From NCBI RefSeq assembly GCF_017744835.1, contig NZ_JAGIAM010000001.1, positions 310,001-374,000 of the forward strand: a DNA stretch of 64,000 bases. Reading direction: 5' to 3'. Positions 27,818 through 38,658 of the stretch are shown here, piece by piece. How positions within the stretch are numbered: position 1 is the stretch's first letter; each line of letters opens with the position of its first letter. A model generated the notes under the pieces. It saw only the letters and a list, made by a program, of their open reading frames with translations. It searched no databases and was not told where the DNA came from. The DNA is from Sphingomonas sp. (GTDB lineage: Bacteria; Pseudomonadota; Alphaproteobacteria; Sphingomonadales; Sphingomonadaceae). The translations under genes were made by a program, and so were the position numbers.

Positions 27818-27845
27818 GTATTATTGTACCAATACAGGCTCGCAA
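27818..27845 (-). promoter_or_regulatory. Candidate sppA promoter
   Basis: Read on the minus strand, TTGCGA (complement of 27840-27845) and TAATAC (complement of 27818-27823) are separated by 16 bases. This is a fair sigma70-type match about 80 bases upstream of the sppA ATG. Confidence 0.35.
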
Positions 27846-27885
27846 CGATGCGTCCGGAACGGTGCACAAATCGCCATCGGACCCG

Positions 27886-27914
27886 TTGACGAATCCCTGG
27901 AGGCTACGCATATC
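27886..27914 (+). promoter_or_regulatory. Candidate groESL promoter
   Basis: TTGACG (27886-27891), a 17-base spacer and CATATC (27909-27914) form a plausible vegetative promoter ending just upstream of the CIRCE element. A sigma32-type reading of the same region is possible. Confidence 0.45.
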
Positions 27915-27922
27915 CCCGCTCG

Positions 27923-27949
27923 TTAGCACTCGGGGGGACTGAGTGCTAA
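27923..27949 (+). promoter_or_regulatory. CIRCE operator (HrcA binding site)
   Basis: TTAGCACTC, nine bases, GAGTGCTAA: a perfect match to the CIRCE inverted repeat bound by the heat-shock repressor HrcA. It lies 31 bases before the groES start and just downstream of the candidate -10. The groESL operon is therefore expected to be repressed by HrcA at normal temperature. hrcA itself is not in the window. Confidence 0.97.
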
Positions 27950-27980
27950 GAACGTTCAACCCGAAAGAGGAACAGGCGCA

Positions 27981-28268
27981 ATGAACTTCCGTCCGTTGCA
28001 CGACCGCGTGCTCGTCCGCCGCGTCGAGGCCGAGGCCAAGACCGCCGGCGGCATCATCATCCCGGATACGGCCCAGGAAAAGCCGCAGGAAGGCGAAGTC
28101 GTCGCCGTCGGCTCCGGCGCCAAGGCCGAAGACGGCAAGGTCACGCCGCTCGACGTCAAGGCGGGCGACCGCATCCTGTTCGGCAAGTGGTCCGGCACCG
28201 AAGTCAAGGTGAACGGCGAAGACCTGCTGATCATGAAGGAATCCGACATCCTCGGGATCGTCGGCTGA
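27981..28268 (+). CDS. groES: co-chaperonin GroES
   Basis: This 95-residue heptameric lid of the GroEL folding chamber is of standard length. [11 protein letters not shown] at the N terminus, the mobile loop ([14 protein letters not shown]), and the C-terminal [18 protein letters not shown] are conserved. AAAGAGGAACAGG precedes the ATG. It is followed after 63 bases by groEL and controlled by the CIRCE element upstream. Confidence 0.98.
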   Translation: MNFRPLHDRVLVRRVEAEAKTAGGIIIPDTAQEKPQEGEVVAVGSGAKAEDGKVTPLDVKAGDRILFGKWSGTEVKVNGEDLLIMKESDILGIVG

Positions 28269-28319
28269 GCGTCAAACCGCTTTTCGAGTCAACCGAAGTC
28301 AACCAACACAGGTTTTTGA

Positions 28320-29975
<1,656 letters not shown>

Positions 29976-29996
29976 GTCCGCCGACTGCCTACACGC

Positions 29997-30024
29997 GAAG
30001 GGCCGGGGGAGACCCCGGCCCTTC
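29997..30024 (+). terminator. Rho-independent terminator of groESL
   Basis: GAAGGGCCGGGG, loop GAGA, CCCCGGCCCTTC forms a 12-bp perfect stem followed by TTCGTTT, 21 bases after the groEL stop. Confidence 0.9.
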
Positions 30025-30107
30025 TTCGTTTCCCATGGCGGCGCACGCAGGCTTGACCGCCGCGCGGGAATTGCCGACTGCGTCCGCAGCGATGGGGAGA
30101 ATGTCGC

Positions 30108-30308
30108 GTGTATAACTGGGTTGCCGGACGCATCCGCTGTATTTCGGGAAAGCACGAACGGTCGGAGAAGCATATCGAACGCGCTGCGGATCCCGATCGG
30201 TTGCTGAGCAAATGCCGCTTCTGCGGCGTCCCGATGAGGCGCCGTGCCAAGCGTGACTGGGTTACGATATCGCGCGACGAATATCGTACGGAGCGCAGCA
30301 CCGCCTGA
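30108..30308 (+). CDS. small basic protein with a CxxC motif
   Basis: This encodes 66 residues starting at GTG, with GGGGAGA eight bases upstream. The protein is rich in Arg, Lys and His and contains CRFCGVPMRRRAKRDW in its second half plus an earlier Cys11, suggesting a small metal-binding knuckle. Similar short cysteine-knuckle proteins occur in sphingomonads, but I know no function. It lies alone between groEL and the M3 peptidase gene. Confidence 0.5.
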   Translation: MYNWVAGRIRCISGKHERSEKHIERAADPDRLLSKCRFCGVPMRRRAKRDWVTISRDEYRTERSTA

Positions 30309-30432
30309 GCGAAAAGGGTGCATTGGCACCCTAATACACAAAAGGCTTTCTTTCGCCGCCGAGCCGCGACAGATTGGGCTTTCCAACGACGCGCTGAGCC
30401 TACCGGCGCTCTCTTTCGGGGAAAGCCACTTA

Positions 30433-32295
30433 ATGACCGAACTATCCCGCCGCGAAGCGCTCGCCGCTGCTGCGCTCGCCGGCCTTGCCGCCGCCGCACC
30501 CGCCTGGGCGCAGGGCGCCGCCCCCGGCACGACCGCCCTCTGGGACCTCAGCGAAATCTATCCGAACGACGCCGCCTGGGACGCCGCGCGCAAGCAGACG
30601 CTCGCGGCGCTCTCGGGCATCGCCAAGTACAAGGGCCGGCTCGGCGAAAGCGCCGACGTGCTCGCCGAGGCGCTGGTACTCCAGTCCGATCTCGGCCGCA
30701 CCGTGGCCCGCGTCTACACCTACGCCAGCCTCAGGGCCGACGAGGACGTCCGCGCCGCCGCCTGGCAGGAGCGGCAGGCACAGGCGGTCGACCTCTACAC
30801 TGCGTTTGGCGAAGCGACCGCCTGGTTCTCGCCGGAGATCCTTGCGGTGGGCAAGTCGAAGATCGACGGCTTCGTCGCCGCCAACCGCACGCTCGGCTCG
30901 CGCTTCGACTTCTATCTCGCCAACATCGTCCGCCAGGCCGAGCATACGCTCTCGCCCGAGGGCGAGGCGATCCTCGCCAGCTCGACTTCGGCGCTTCAGG
31001 CCCCCGACGACATCTCGGGCCAGCTCCGCTCGTCGGACATTCCCTGGCCAACGATCAAGCTCTCGACCGGCAAGGAAGTCCGCCTCGACAGCCAAGGCTA
31101 TACGCTCAACCGCGACGCTCCCAACCGCGCCGACCGCAAGGCAGTGTTCGACGCCTTCTGGACTGCGCACGGCCAGTTCCAGAACTCGTTCGGGGCGACC
31201 TACAGCGCGCAGGTGAAGAGCGACATCTTCCTCGCCAAGGCGCGCAAATATCCGACCTCGCTCGCCGCGGCGCTCTCCGGCGCGAACGTGCCCGAGACGG
31301 TCTATCGCACGCTGGTCTCGGAAGCGAACAAGGGCCTTCCCCAGCTTCACCGCTATTTCGAGCTGCGCCGTCGGATGCTCAAACTCCCCGACATCGCCTA
31401 TTACGACATCTATCCGCCGCTCGTGTCGCTCGACCGCAGCTTCACGCTCGACCAGATGCGCGCGACCACGCTCGAGGCAGTCAAGCCGCTCGGCCCCGAC
31501 TATCAGGCGCGCATCGCCAAGGCGACCGCAGCGAAGTGGATGGATCCCTGGCCGCGGCCGGGCAAGCGCCCCGGCGCGTACATGAACCCCGGCGCCTATG
31601 ACGTGCACCCCTATCTGCTGCTCAACCTATCCGAAAAGTACGACGGGATGAGCACCTATGCGCACGAATGGGGGCATGCGCTCCATTCGCTGCTCGCCAA
31701 TTCGGCCCAGCCCTATGACAAGGCCGACTACCCGATCTTCCTCGCCGAGATCGCCTCGACGGCGAACGAGCAGCTTCTCGTCGCGCACATGCTGAAGAAC
31801 GCCAAGACCAAGGAAGAGAAGCTCTTCTATCTCGGCCAGCAGATGGAGAATTTCCGCGGCACCTTTTACCGTCAGACGATGTTCGCCGAGTTCGAGCTCA
31901 AGGCGCACGACCTCGCCGAAGCGGGTGAGGGCCTGTCGGGCAAGAAGTTCACCGAGGTCTATTTCGACCTGCTGCGCCGCTACCACGGCCCGAACATGGG
32001 CCTCGATCCCGTCTACGGGAACGAATGGGCGTTCATCCCGCACTTCTACAACAGCTTCTACGTCTATCAGTACGCCACCTGCATCGCCGCGGCGACGTAC
32101 TTCGCCCAGTCGATCCTCAAGGGCGGCGCGAAGGAGCGCGACAATTATCTGTCGGTGCTGAAGGCAGGCGGGTCGGATTATCCGGTCGAGATCCTGCGTC
32201 GCGCCGGCCTCGATATGGCGAGCCCTGCGCCGTACCAGGCGCTCGTCGCCGCCTTCAAGGACACGCTCGACCAGGCCGAGGCGCTGCTCGCCTGA
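30433..32295 (+). CDS. exported M3 family oligoendopeptidase F-like metallopeptidase
   Basis: This 620-residue zinc peptidase has the site YAHEWGHALHS, with HEWGH at 411-415 and the third ligand probably Glu439 in LAEIASTANE. The N terminus SRREALAAAALAGLAAAAPAWAQ looks like a Tat-type signal with a twin arginine, so the enzyme is probably folded in the cytoplasm and exported to the periplasm. This is unusual for cytosolic PepF relatives but seen in proteobacterial M3 lipoprotein/periplasmic forms. I chose ATG 30433, where the signal starts; the longer open frame upstream is unsupported. Confidence 0.9.
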   Translation: MTELSRREALAAAALAGLAAAAPAWAQGAAPGTTALWDLSEIYPNDAAWDAARKQTLAALSGIAKYKGRLGESADVLAEALVLQSDLGRTVARVYTYASLRADEDVRAAAWQERQAQAVDLYTAFGEATAWFSPEILAVGKSKIDGFVAANRTLGSRFDFYLANIVRQAEHTLSPEGEAILASSTSALQAPDDISGQLRSSDIPWPTIKLSTGKEVRLDSQGYTLNRDAPNRADRKAVFDAFWTAHGQFQNSFGATYSAQVKSDIFLAKARKYPTSLAAALSGANVPETVYRTLVSEANKGLPQLHRYFELRRRMLKLPDIAYYDIYPPLVSLDRSFTLDQMRATTLEAVKPLGPDYQARIAKATAAKWMDPWPRPGKRPGAYMNPGAYDVHPYLLLNLSEKYDGMSTYAHEWGHALHSLLANSAQPYDKADYPIFLAEIASTANEQLLVAHMLKNAKTKEEKLFYLGQQMENFRGTFYRQTMFAEFELKAHDLAEAGEGLSGKKFTEVYFDLLRRYHGPNMGLDPVYGNEWAFIPHFYNSFYVYQYATCIAAATYFAQSILKGGAKERDNYLSVLKAGGSDYPVEILRRAGLDMASPAPYQALVAAFKDTLDQAEALLA

Positions 32296-32300
32296 ACCGG

Positions 32301-32635
32301 TCAGCCCGGCTTCCGGCGCGTCGGCGCATGGAAGTCGGGCGGCTTGTCCGCGATCCAGTCGAGAAAGCGGGCGATGTCCTCGCGCTCGCGCAGTGCGTCG
32401 AGCGTCGGGTAGCGCCGCGCGAGTTCGGCATTGGTCGCGCTCGCGTGGATGGTGCGGTGGCAGATCGGGTGGAGCGCGACCGTCTCACGCCCACCTTCGC
32501 TCTTCGGCACGACATGGTGCCATTCGACGTGGCTTCCCAGCGGGCGCCGCACAGCGCGCAACGCTGTTCGGCCGCCAACTGTGGAAGAGCCTCGATCGCC
32601 GCGAGCGCGGCCTTGCGCCGCACCCGCCCGCGCAT
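32301..32635 (-). pseudogene. HNH endonuclease, single-base frameshift
   Basis: The ATG at 32635 overlaps the manC stop (TGATG). The first frame gives MRGRVRRKAALAAIEALPQL and then AAEQRCALCGA. The second frame then gives PLGSHVEWHHVVPKSEGG and ALHPICHRTIHA, completing an HNH nuclease (CxxC, WHH, CH). The region is 335 bases, one short of a multiple of three. Inserting one base near 32543/32544 restores a continuous protein of about 111 residues. Either the gene is recently inactivated or the sequence has an error there. The downstream frame alone could start internally but would lack the first CxxC. Confidence 0.7.
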
Positions 32636-33690
32636 CAGGCGTTCATCGCCTCGATGATCTTCTTGACCTCCTGACTGCGTCCGCGCGGCAGCACCAGCAC
32701 GTCCTCGCCCGCAGCAACCACGATCAGGTCGCTGACGCCCACCAGCGCCACGCGCCGGCCCGGCTCCGCCTGGACCAGGCAATTGCTCGAATCGATCGCC
32801 ACCACTTCGCCACGCACGACATTGCCGCCGGCATCGGGGTCGCTGATCGCGTGGAGCGCATCCCAGCTGCCCACGTCGCTCCAGCCCATCGCGACCGGCA
32901 CGACGGCGACGCGGGGCGCTTTCTCCATCACCGCATAGTCGATCGAATCCGACGGGCTCGCCGCAAAGGCCTCTGCGTCCGGAAAGATACGCGACCCTTC
33001 GCGCACGGCCTTGTCCATCGCGGCGCGCGTCGCGACCAGCATCTCCGGCGCATGGACGCTGAGCGCACCCAAATACATGTCCGCACGAAACAGAAAGATG
33101 CCGCCGTTCCACGCGTGGTCGCCCGCGGCGAGCATTGCCTCGGCCTTGTCGCGCGGCGGCTTCTCGACGAAGCTATCGACACGATGCACGCCTTCGCGCA
33201 GCGGCTCGCCGACCTTGATCCAGCCATAGCCCGTCTCGGGCTTGTCGGGCGTGATGCCGAAAGTCACCAGCCAGCCCTCCTCGACCAGCGGCAAGGCGGC
33301 CCTGATCGCGGCATGAAAAGCGGGAACGTCGCCGATGACGTGGTCCGAGGGCATGACGAGGATCGGGTCAGAGCCGCCGCCGGCCGCAATCGCAGCTAGC
33401 GCGATCGCAGGCGCGGTGTTGCGCCCGCTCGGCTCGAGCAGCAGCGCCTGCGGCGCGGCGCCGACCTGGCCGAGTTGCTCCTCGACCAGATCCGCATGGA
33501 AAGCATTCGCGACCACGATCGGGCTGGCAAAACCTTCCCCCGAGGTCCGCTTGACCGTGAGCTGCAGCATCGTCTGCTCGGCAGTGAGCGACAGAAGCTG
33601 CTTGGGCCGTTCGGGTCGCGACACCGGCCAGAGCCGCGTACCCGATCCACCCGACAATATGACAGGAATGATCGGCTTCGAATACGGCAT
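32635..33690 (-). CDS. manC: mannose-1-phosphate guanylyltransferase
   Basis: This 351-residue nucleotidyltransferase makes GDP-mannose from mannose-1-phosphate and GTP for polysaccharide synthesis. The signature ILSGGSGTRLWPVSRPERPKQ gives the nucleotide loop (14-22) and Lys30. FVEKPP near 170 is the sugar-phosphate motif. Only the pyrophosphorylase part is present; the C-terminal isomerase domain of bifunctional ManC/AlgA enzymes (about 470 residues) is missing. It is divergent from the EpsB priming transferase and is followed by the overlapping, frameshifted HNH gene. The symbol is by family; xanB or cpsB are equivalents. Confidence 0.9.
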   Translation of the reverse strand: MPYSKPIIPVILSGGSGTRLWPVSRPERPKQLLSLTAEQTMLQLTVKRTSGEGFASPIVVANAFHADLVEEQLGQVGAAPQALLLEPSGRNTAPAIALAAIAAGGGSDPILVMPSDHVIGDVPAFHAAIRAALPLVEEGWLVTFGITPDKPETGYGWIKVGEPLREGVHRVDSFVEKPPRDKAEAMLAAGDHAWNGGIFLFRADMYLGALSVHAPEMLVATRAAMDKAVREGSRIFPDAEAFAASPSDSIDYAVMEKAPRVAVVPVAMGWSDVGSWDALHAISDPDAGGNVVRGEVVAIDSSNCLVQAEPGRRVALVGVSDLIVVAAGEDVLVLPRGRSQEVKKIIEAMNA

Positions 33691-33866
33691 GCGAAGGTGC
33701 TCCCTGTTGGGCGATGATGTCAGAAACGAAGGTAAGTGTCTGCCCCTCAAAGCGGTTTAACGATTCGCGATCGGAACGGTTGCCGGGCCCATGCCCGATT
33801 TCGCATCTTCCTTGCGCCGCGCCCGTGTCGGTTTTGTTTACACTTCCTCGCTAGACCGATCCGGCC

Positions 33867-35255
33867 ATGATCCGCCTGTTCAAGCATTATGTGCCGAACG
33901 CCGTGCTCCTGCTCGGCCTGTTCGACCTGTTGCTGCTCGTCGCCGCGGGCGAGCTCGGCTGGATCGCGCGCGCGCACCAGATCGGCATGGCCCCCTCTTC
34001 GATCGCCGATCGCCTGCCGCAGCTGCTATGCTACGCGCTGCTCATCCAGACCGCGATGATGGCGGTCGGCGTCTATGGTGCCGACGCGCTCCAGTCGCTG
34101 CGCTATGCCGTCGCGCGGCTGCTCGTCGCGGTGGCGCTGGGCGTGATCGCGCTCAGCTTCCTCTATTTCCTGATTCCCCAGATCAGCTTCTGGCGCTCGA
34201 ACCTGCTCTACGCGATGGCGGCGTCGGTGCTGCTGCTGGTGCTGCTGCGCATCCTGCTCGGCAAGACGCTGGGAAGCCAGGCGTTCAAGCGGCGCGTCGT
34301 CGTTCTGGGTGCTGGCCCGCGCGCCGCGCGGCTGAAGGCGCTCGCCAAGGCGCCCGGCGCTGGCTTCGCGGTGGTCGGCTATGTCGCGATGAGCGAGGCC
34401 AACCGCGTGATCCCTGAGGCAATCGCACGCGACGCCATCTACAACCTCGCCGATCACGTCGAGCTGCTCAACGCCAGCGAAGTCGTGCTCGCGCTCGAGG
34501 AACGCCGCAATTCGCTCCCGCTCAAGGATCTGCTGCGGATCAAGACCACCGGCGTCCACGTCAACGAGATCTCGACCTTCCTCGAGCGCGAGACCGGCCG
34601 CGTCGACCTCGACAGCGTCAATCCCAGCTGGCTGATCTTCTCCGACGGCTTCTCCTCGGGCCGCATGTTCTCGAGCGTGTTCAAGCGGCTCTTCGACATT
34701 GCGGCGAGCTCGCTGCTGCTGCTGCTCACCTTCCCGCTGATCCTGCTCACGGCGCTGCTCGTGAAGCTCGAAAGCCGCGGTCCGGCCTTCTACCGCCAGC
34801 GCCGCGTCGGGTTGTTCGGCCAGGGGTTCGACGTCATCAAGCTGCGCTCGATGCGCCAGGACGCCGAAGCGCCGGGCAAGGCGGTCTGGGCCGAGAAGGA
34901 CGATCCCCGCATCACGCGCATCGGCCGGATCATCCGCAAGCTGCGCATCGACGAGCTGCCGCAGTGCTGGAGCGTGCTCAAGGGCGAGATGAGCTTCGTC
35001 GGCCCGCGTCCCGAGCGGCCGCAGTTCGTCGACGATCTCGAACAGCAGCTCCCTTATTATGCCGAGCGCCACATGGTGAAGCCCGGCATCACCGGCTGGG
35101 CGCAGATCAACTATCCCTATGGCGCCTCGATCGAGGATTCGCGCCAGAAGCTCGAATACGACCTGTTCTACGCGAAGAACTACTCGCCCTTCCTCGACCT
35201 TCTGATCCTGCTCCAGACGGTGCGGGTCATCCTGTTCCCTGAAGGCGCGCGCTGA
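33867..35255 (+). CDS. epsB: undecaprenyl-phosphate sugar phosphotransferase, XrtA-associated EpsB type
   Basis: This 462-residue polyprenyl sugar transferase has four or five N-terminal membrane helices, a CoA-binding-like middle domain (VVVLGAGPRAARL near 150) and a C-terminal bacterial sugar-transferase domain (KRLFDIAASSLLLLLTFPLI, YRQRRVGLFGQGFDVIKLRSMR, RIDELPQCWSVLKGEMSFVGPRPERP). It should load the first sugar phosphate onto undecaprenyl phosphate for exopolysaccharide. The form is that of transferases found next to XrtA/PEP-CTERM sortase genes, and the next genes fit. The stop overlaps the PrsK start by one base. Confidence 0.85.
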   Translation: MIRLFKHYVPNAVLLLGLFDLLLLVAAGELGWIARAHQIGMAPSSIADRLPQLLCYALLIQTAMMAVGVYGADALQSLRYAVARLLVAVALGVIALSFLYFLIPQISFWRSNLLYAMAASVLLLVLLRILLGKTLGSQAFKRRVVVLGAGPRAARLKALAKAPGAGFAVVGYVAMSEANRVIPEAIARDAIYNLADHVELLNASEVVLALEERRNSLPLKDLLRIKTTGVHVNEISTFLERETGRVDLDSVNPSWLIFSDGFSSGRMFSSVFKRLFDIAASSLLLLLTFPLILLTALLVKLESRGPAFYRQRRVGLFGQGFDVIKLRSMRQDAEAPGKAVWAEKDDPRITRIGRIIRKLRIDELPQCWSVLKGEMSFVGPRPERPQFVDDLEQQLPYYAERHMVKPGITGWAQINYPYGASIEDSRQKLEYDLFYAKNYSPFLDLLILLQTVRVILFPEGAR

Positions 35256-37306
35256 TGCTCGCGACGCTGGTGCTCTGGTCGCATGCGCTGGCGGCACTGC
35301 TTTTCGGCGGCCTGGTGCTGCGCACGCTCCGCGCGACCGAGCCGGGCGCGCCGCGCCGACCGCTCGCCGCCGCGCTGGGCCTCACGGCGCTCTGGGCGCT
35401 CGCCGTCGCCGGTATAGGCTCGGCCGACTCCGTCACCCGCCTCGCCGAGACGCTGCGCGACCTCGGCTGGATCGGCTTCATGATCGCGCTCCAGCGCCAC
35501 GACCGCAATGCGCGCCCGCCGCTCGCGCTGGGCACCGTCTACGGCGTCGTCGTGCTGGTGGCGCTCGCGTCGCTGCTCGCCGACCTCGGAGCCGAGGCCA
35601 ATGCCGCAGCGGCCACCGATCCTGTAGAGACCGCGCTGCTGCTCCGCATGCTCGTCGCTGTCGCCGCGCTCGTGCTCGTCCAGGCCCTCCACTCGGGCCT
35701 GCCGCGCGAAGGCGGCGGATTGCGCTGGGTCGTGCTCGCGCTGGCCGGGCTCTGGGGCACCGACTTCCTCGTCTTCGGAGCCGCCTATCTCGAAGGGCAT
35801 TACCGCCCCGAATCCGCCGTCGTCCGCGGCGCGGCGATGATGGTCGTCGCGCTCGCGATTGCCGCAGGGCTGCAGCGCAAGGGCGAGTGGAAGGTCGAGG
35901 TCTCGCGCGCAGTCACTTACCAGTCGCTCTCGCTCGTCGCGATCGGCGCCTATTTCACGTTGCTCGCGCTCGCCACCAGCGCGATCGCCACGATCGGCGG
36001 CAGCAACGCGCGTGTCTACCAGACCGCCTTCGTGCTCGGCTCGACCGTCGCGATCCTCACGCTCGTCTCCAACTCCTGGCTGCGCGCCTGGGTGAAGGTG
36101 AAGCTCGCCAAGCATTTCTTCCGCCATCGCTACGACTATCGCGCCGAATGGATGCGCTTCACCGAGACGCTCGGCGCACCAGAAGGCGCCGCGCCCCTCG
36201 ACGAGCGCATTCTGAAGGCGATCGCCGACCTCACCCAGTCGCCCGCGGCGGTGCTGCTCGTGCCGGAGGGCGCAGGGCTCGGCGCGGGGGCGAGCTGGAA
36301 CTGGGACCGCGCCACGCTCCCCGTCTCGGCCGACCCTGCGCTCGCCAACCATCTCGAGACGACCGGCCGGATCGTCGAGCTGGACGCCATCCGCCGCGAC
36401 GACACGAGCAGCCCCGACACGCACGCCGTTCCGCAATGGATGCTCGACCTGCCCGAGGCCTGGGTGGTGGTGCCGCTGCCGCACATGGGGGCGCTCGCCG
36501 GCGCGATCCTGCTCGCGCGTCCCCTGATCGATCGCGCGCTCGACTGGGAGGATTTCGACCTGCTCAAGGTCGCCGGGCGCCAGGTGGCGTCGTATCTCGC
36601 CGAGGCGCGAGCACAGGAGGCGCTGGCCGAGGCGCAGCGCTTCGACGAGTTCAATCGCCGCTTCGCCTTCATCCTCCACGACATCAAGAATCTGGTGAGC
36701 CAGCTCACCCTCACTGCGCGCAATGCCGAGCGCCACGCCGACAAGCCTGAGTTCCGCGCCGACATGATCGCCACGCTTCAGGATTCGTCCGAACGGATGA
36801 ACGCGCTTCTCGCGCGCCTGTCGCAGCACAATCGCGTGCGCTCGGAGCCGCCGCGCGCAGTCGAAGTGATGCCGCTGGTCGATCGCCTCGCCGCAAACCG
36901 CCGCGGCCAGCATCCGGTGGCGACGCTCGGCACCCCGGCAGTCGCGCTCGCCGATCCCGCCGCGCTCGAGCAGCTCCTCGACCATCTGGTCCAGAACGCA
37001 ATCGACGCCAGCCCCGCAAACGAACCGGTGACGCTCGCGGTCAGCGCGGAGGCCGCCAGCGTGACGATCAACGTCGTCGATCGCGGCTGCGGCATGTCCC
37101 CGGGTTTCGTGCGCGACCGGCTGTTCAAGCCCTTCGTCTCGTCCAAGCCGGGCGGCTTCGGCATCGGCGCCTTCGAAGCCCGCCAGCTCGCCGAAGCGAT
37201 GGGGGGCCGCATCGAAGTCAATTCGCGCGAGGGCAAGGGCACCCGCTTCCGCGTGATCCTCAGGGCCGCGCACGCCAGCGATTTCGCCGTCGGGAGGGCG
37301 GCATGA
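35255..37306 (+). CDS. prsK: XrtA/PEP-CTERM system histidine kinase PrsK
   Basis: This 683-residue sensor kinase has about eight N-terminal membrane helices (residues 1-270), a GAF-like domain (about 305-445), the phosphoacceptor motif FILHDIKNLVSQL, and a HATPase region (QNAIDASPANEP, DRGCGMSPGFVRDRLFKPF, FGIGAFEARQLAEAMGG). The HDIKN box and overall layout match PrsK, the kinase linked to exosortase-based exopolysaccharide systems. It overlaps epsB by one base and prsR by four bases. The signal it senses is unknown. Confidence 0.85.
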   Translation: MLATLVLWSHALAALLFGGLVLRTLRATEPGAPRRPLAAALGLTALWALAVAGIGSADSVTRLAETLRDLGWIGFMIALQRHDRNARPPLALGTVYGVVVLVALASLLADLGAEANAAAATDPVETALLLRMLVAVAALVLVQALHSGLPREGGGLRWVVLALAGLWGTDFLVFGAAYLEGHYRPESAVVRGAAMMVVALAIAAGLQRKGEWKVEVSRAVTYQSLSLVAIGAYFTLLALATSAIATIGGSNARVYQTAFVLGSTVAILTLVSNSWLRAWVKVKLAKHFFRHRYDYRAEWMRFTETLGAPEGAAPLDERILKAIADLTQSPAAVLLVPEGAGLGAGASWNWDRATLPVSADPALANHLETTGRIVELDAIRRDDTSSPDTHAVPQWMLDLPEAWVVVPLPHMGALAGAILLARPLIDRALDWEDFDLLKVAGRQVASYLAEARAQEALAEAQRFDEFNRRFAFILHDIKNLVSQLTLTARNAERHADKPEFRADMIATLQDSSERMNALLARLSQHNRVRSEPPRAVEVMPLVDRLAANRRGQHPVATLGTPAVALADPAALEQLLDHLVQNAIDASPANEPVTLAVSAEAASVTINVVDRGCGMSPGFVRDRLFKPFVSSKPGGFGIGAFEARQLAEAMGGRIEVNSREGKGTRFRVILRAAHASDFAVGRAA

Positions 37307-38658
37307 CCGAAATGAAACCCAAGCTGCTGATCGTCGAGGACGACGCCGGGCTCCAGCGCCAGCTCCGCTGGGCCTATGACGGCTATGAGATAGTGAGCGC
37401 CGCCAACCGCGAGGAAGCGATCGCCGCGGTGCGTGCCGAAGAGCCCGCCGTGGTGACGCTCGACCTGGGCCTGCCGCCCGATCCCGACGGCACCAGCGAA
37501 GGCTTCGCCACGCTCGAGACGATCCTGCAGCTCCGCCCCGATACGAAGGTGATCGTCGCCTCCGGCCACGGCGCGCGCGAGTCGATGCTGCGCGCGATCT
37601 CGCTCGGTGCCTGGGATTTCTACCAGAAGCCGATCGACATCGACACGCTGGGACTTATCGTCGCGCGGGCCTTCCACGTCCATGCGCTCGAGGCCGAGAA
37701 CCGCCGCCTGGCCGAGCGCGCCGAGGCAGGCGCGGTGCTGGGCGGCATGATCACCGGCGCGCCCGAGATGCTCAAGGTCACCCGCACGATCGAGCGCGTC
37801 GCCGGCGCCGACGTGTCGGTGATGCTGCTCGGGGCCAGCGGCACCGGCAAGGAGCTGCTCGCGCGCGGCCTCCACGAGGCGAGCCCGCGCCGCAAGGGTG
37901 GCTTCGTTGCGATCAACTGCGCCGCCATTCCCGAGACTCTGCTCGAAAGCGAGCTGTTCGGCCATGAGAAGGGTGCCTTCACCGGCGCCGTGAAGACGAC
38001 CGAAGGCAAGATCGAGCTCGCGCACGGCGGTACGCTGTTCCTCGACGAAGTAGGCGACATCCCGCTGCCGCTCCAGGTCAAGCTGCTGCGCTTCCTCCAG
38101 GAGCGAGTGATCGAGCGGATCGGATCGCGCAAGCCGATCTCCGTCGACACCCGCGTGGTCTGCGCGACTCACCAGGATCTCGATGCGATGGTCGCCGACG
38201 GCCGTTTCCGCGAGGACCTCTATTATCGCCTTGCCGAGATCGTGGTGCGCATCCCCTCGCTGGCCGAACGGCCCGGCGACGCGGGGCTGCTCGCGCGCCA
38301 CTTCCTCAAGAAATATGCTGCCGCGATGAACCCGGCGGTGCGCGGCTTCGCCCCCGATGCGCTCGCCGCGATCGACGCCTGGGGCTGGGCCGGTAACGTC
38401 CGCGAGCTCGAGAACCGCGTGAAGCGCGCGGTGATCATGGCCGACGGCAAGTCGGTAACCGCCGCCGATCTCGACCTCGACACTGCCGCCGATGTCGAGC
38501 CGATCAACCTCAAGGCGATTCGCGAAATGGCCGACCGCAAGGCGATCCGCCACGCGCTCGCCCGTGCCGAGGGCAATATCTCGGGCACCGCGCGACTGCT
38601 GGGCATCAGCCGGCCGACGCTCTACGACTTGATGAAGGCCTATGACCTCCAGCCCTAG
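37303..38658 (+). CDS. prsR: sigma54-dependent response regulator PrsR
   Basis: This 451-residue NtrC-type regulator has a receiver domain with Asp54, an AAA+ domain (Walker A GASGTGKE 177-184; sigma54-contact loop GAFTGA 224-229; GWAGNVRELENR), and a Fis-type helix-turn-helix near the C terminus (SGTARLLGISRPTLYDLM). It activates RpoN-dependent promoters; in PEP-CTERM systems it is expected to control PEP-CTERM protein and exopolysaccharide genes. It pairs with PrsK, whose stop it overlaps. No clear -24/-12 promoter was found in this window. Confidence 0.9.
   Translation: MTEMKPKLLIVEDDAGLQRQLRWAYDGYEIVSAANREEAIAAVRAEEPAVVTLDLGLPPDPDGTSEGFATLETILQLRPDTKVIVASGHGARESMLRAISLGAWDFYQKPIDIDTLGLIVARAFHVHALEAENRRLAERAEAGAVLGGMITGAPEMLKVTRTIERVAGADVSVMLLGASGTGKELLARGLHEASPRRKGGFVAINCAAIPETLLESELFGHEKGAFTGAVKTTEGKIELAHGGTLFLDEVGDIPLPLQVKLLRFLQERVIERIGSRKPISVDTRVVCATHQDLDAMVADGRFREDLYYRLAEIVVRIPSLAERPGDAGLLARHFLKKYAAAMNPAVRGFAPDALAAIDAWGWAGNVRELENRVKRAVIMADGKSVTAADLDLDTAADVEPINLKAIREMADRKAIRHALARAEGNISGTARLLGISRPTLYDLMKAYDLQP

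Noticed and set aside
33691..33866. Possible sigma54 promoter before epsB
   Set aside because: GG and GC dinucleotides occur but not at the -24/-12 spacing with the expected flanking bases.
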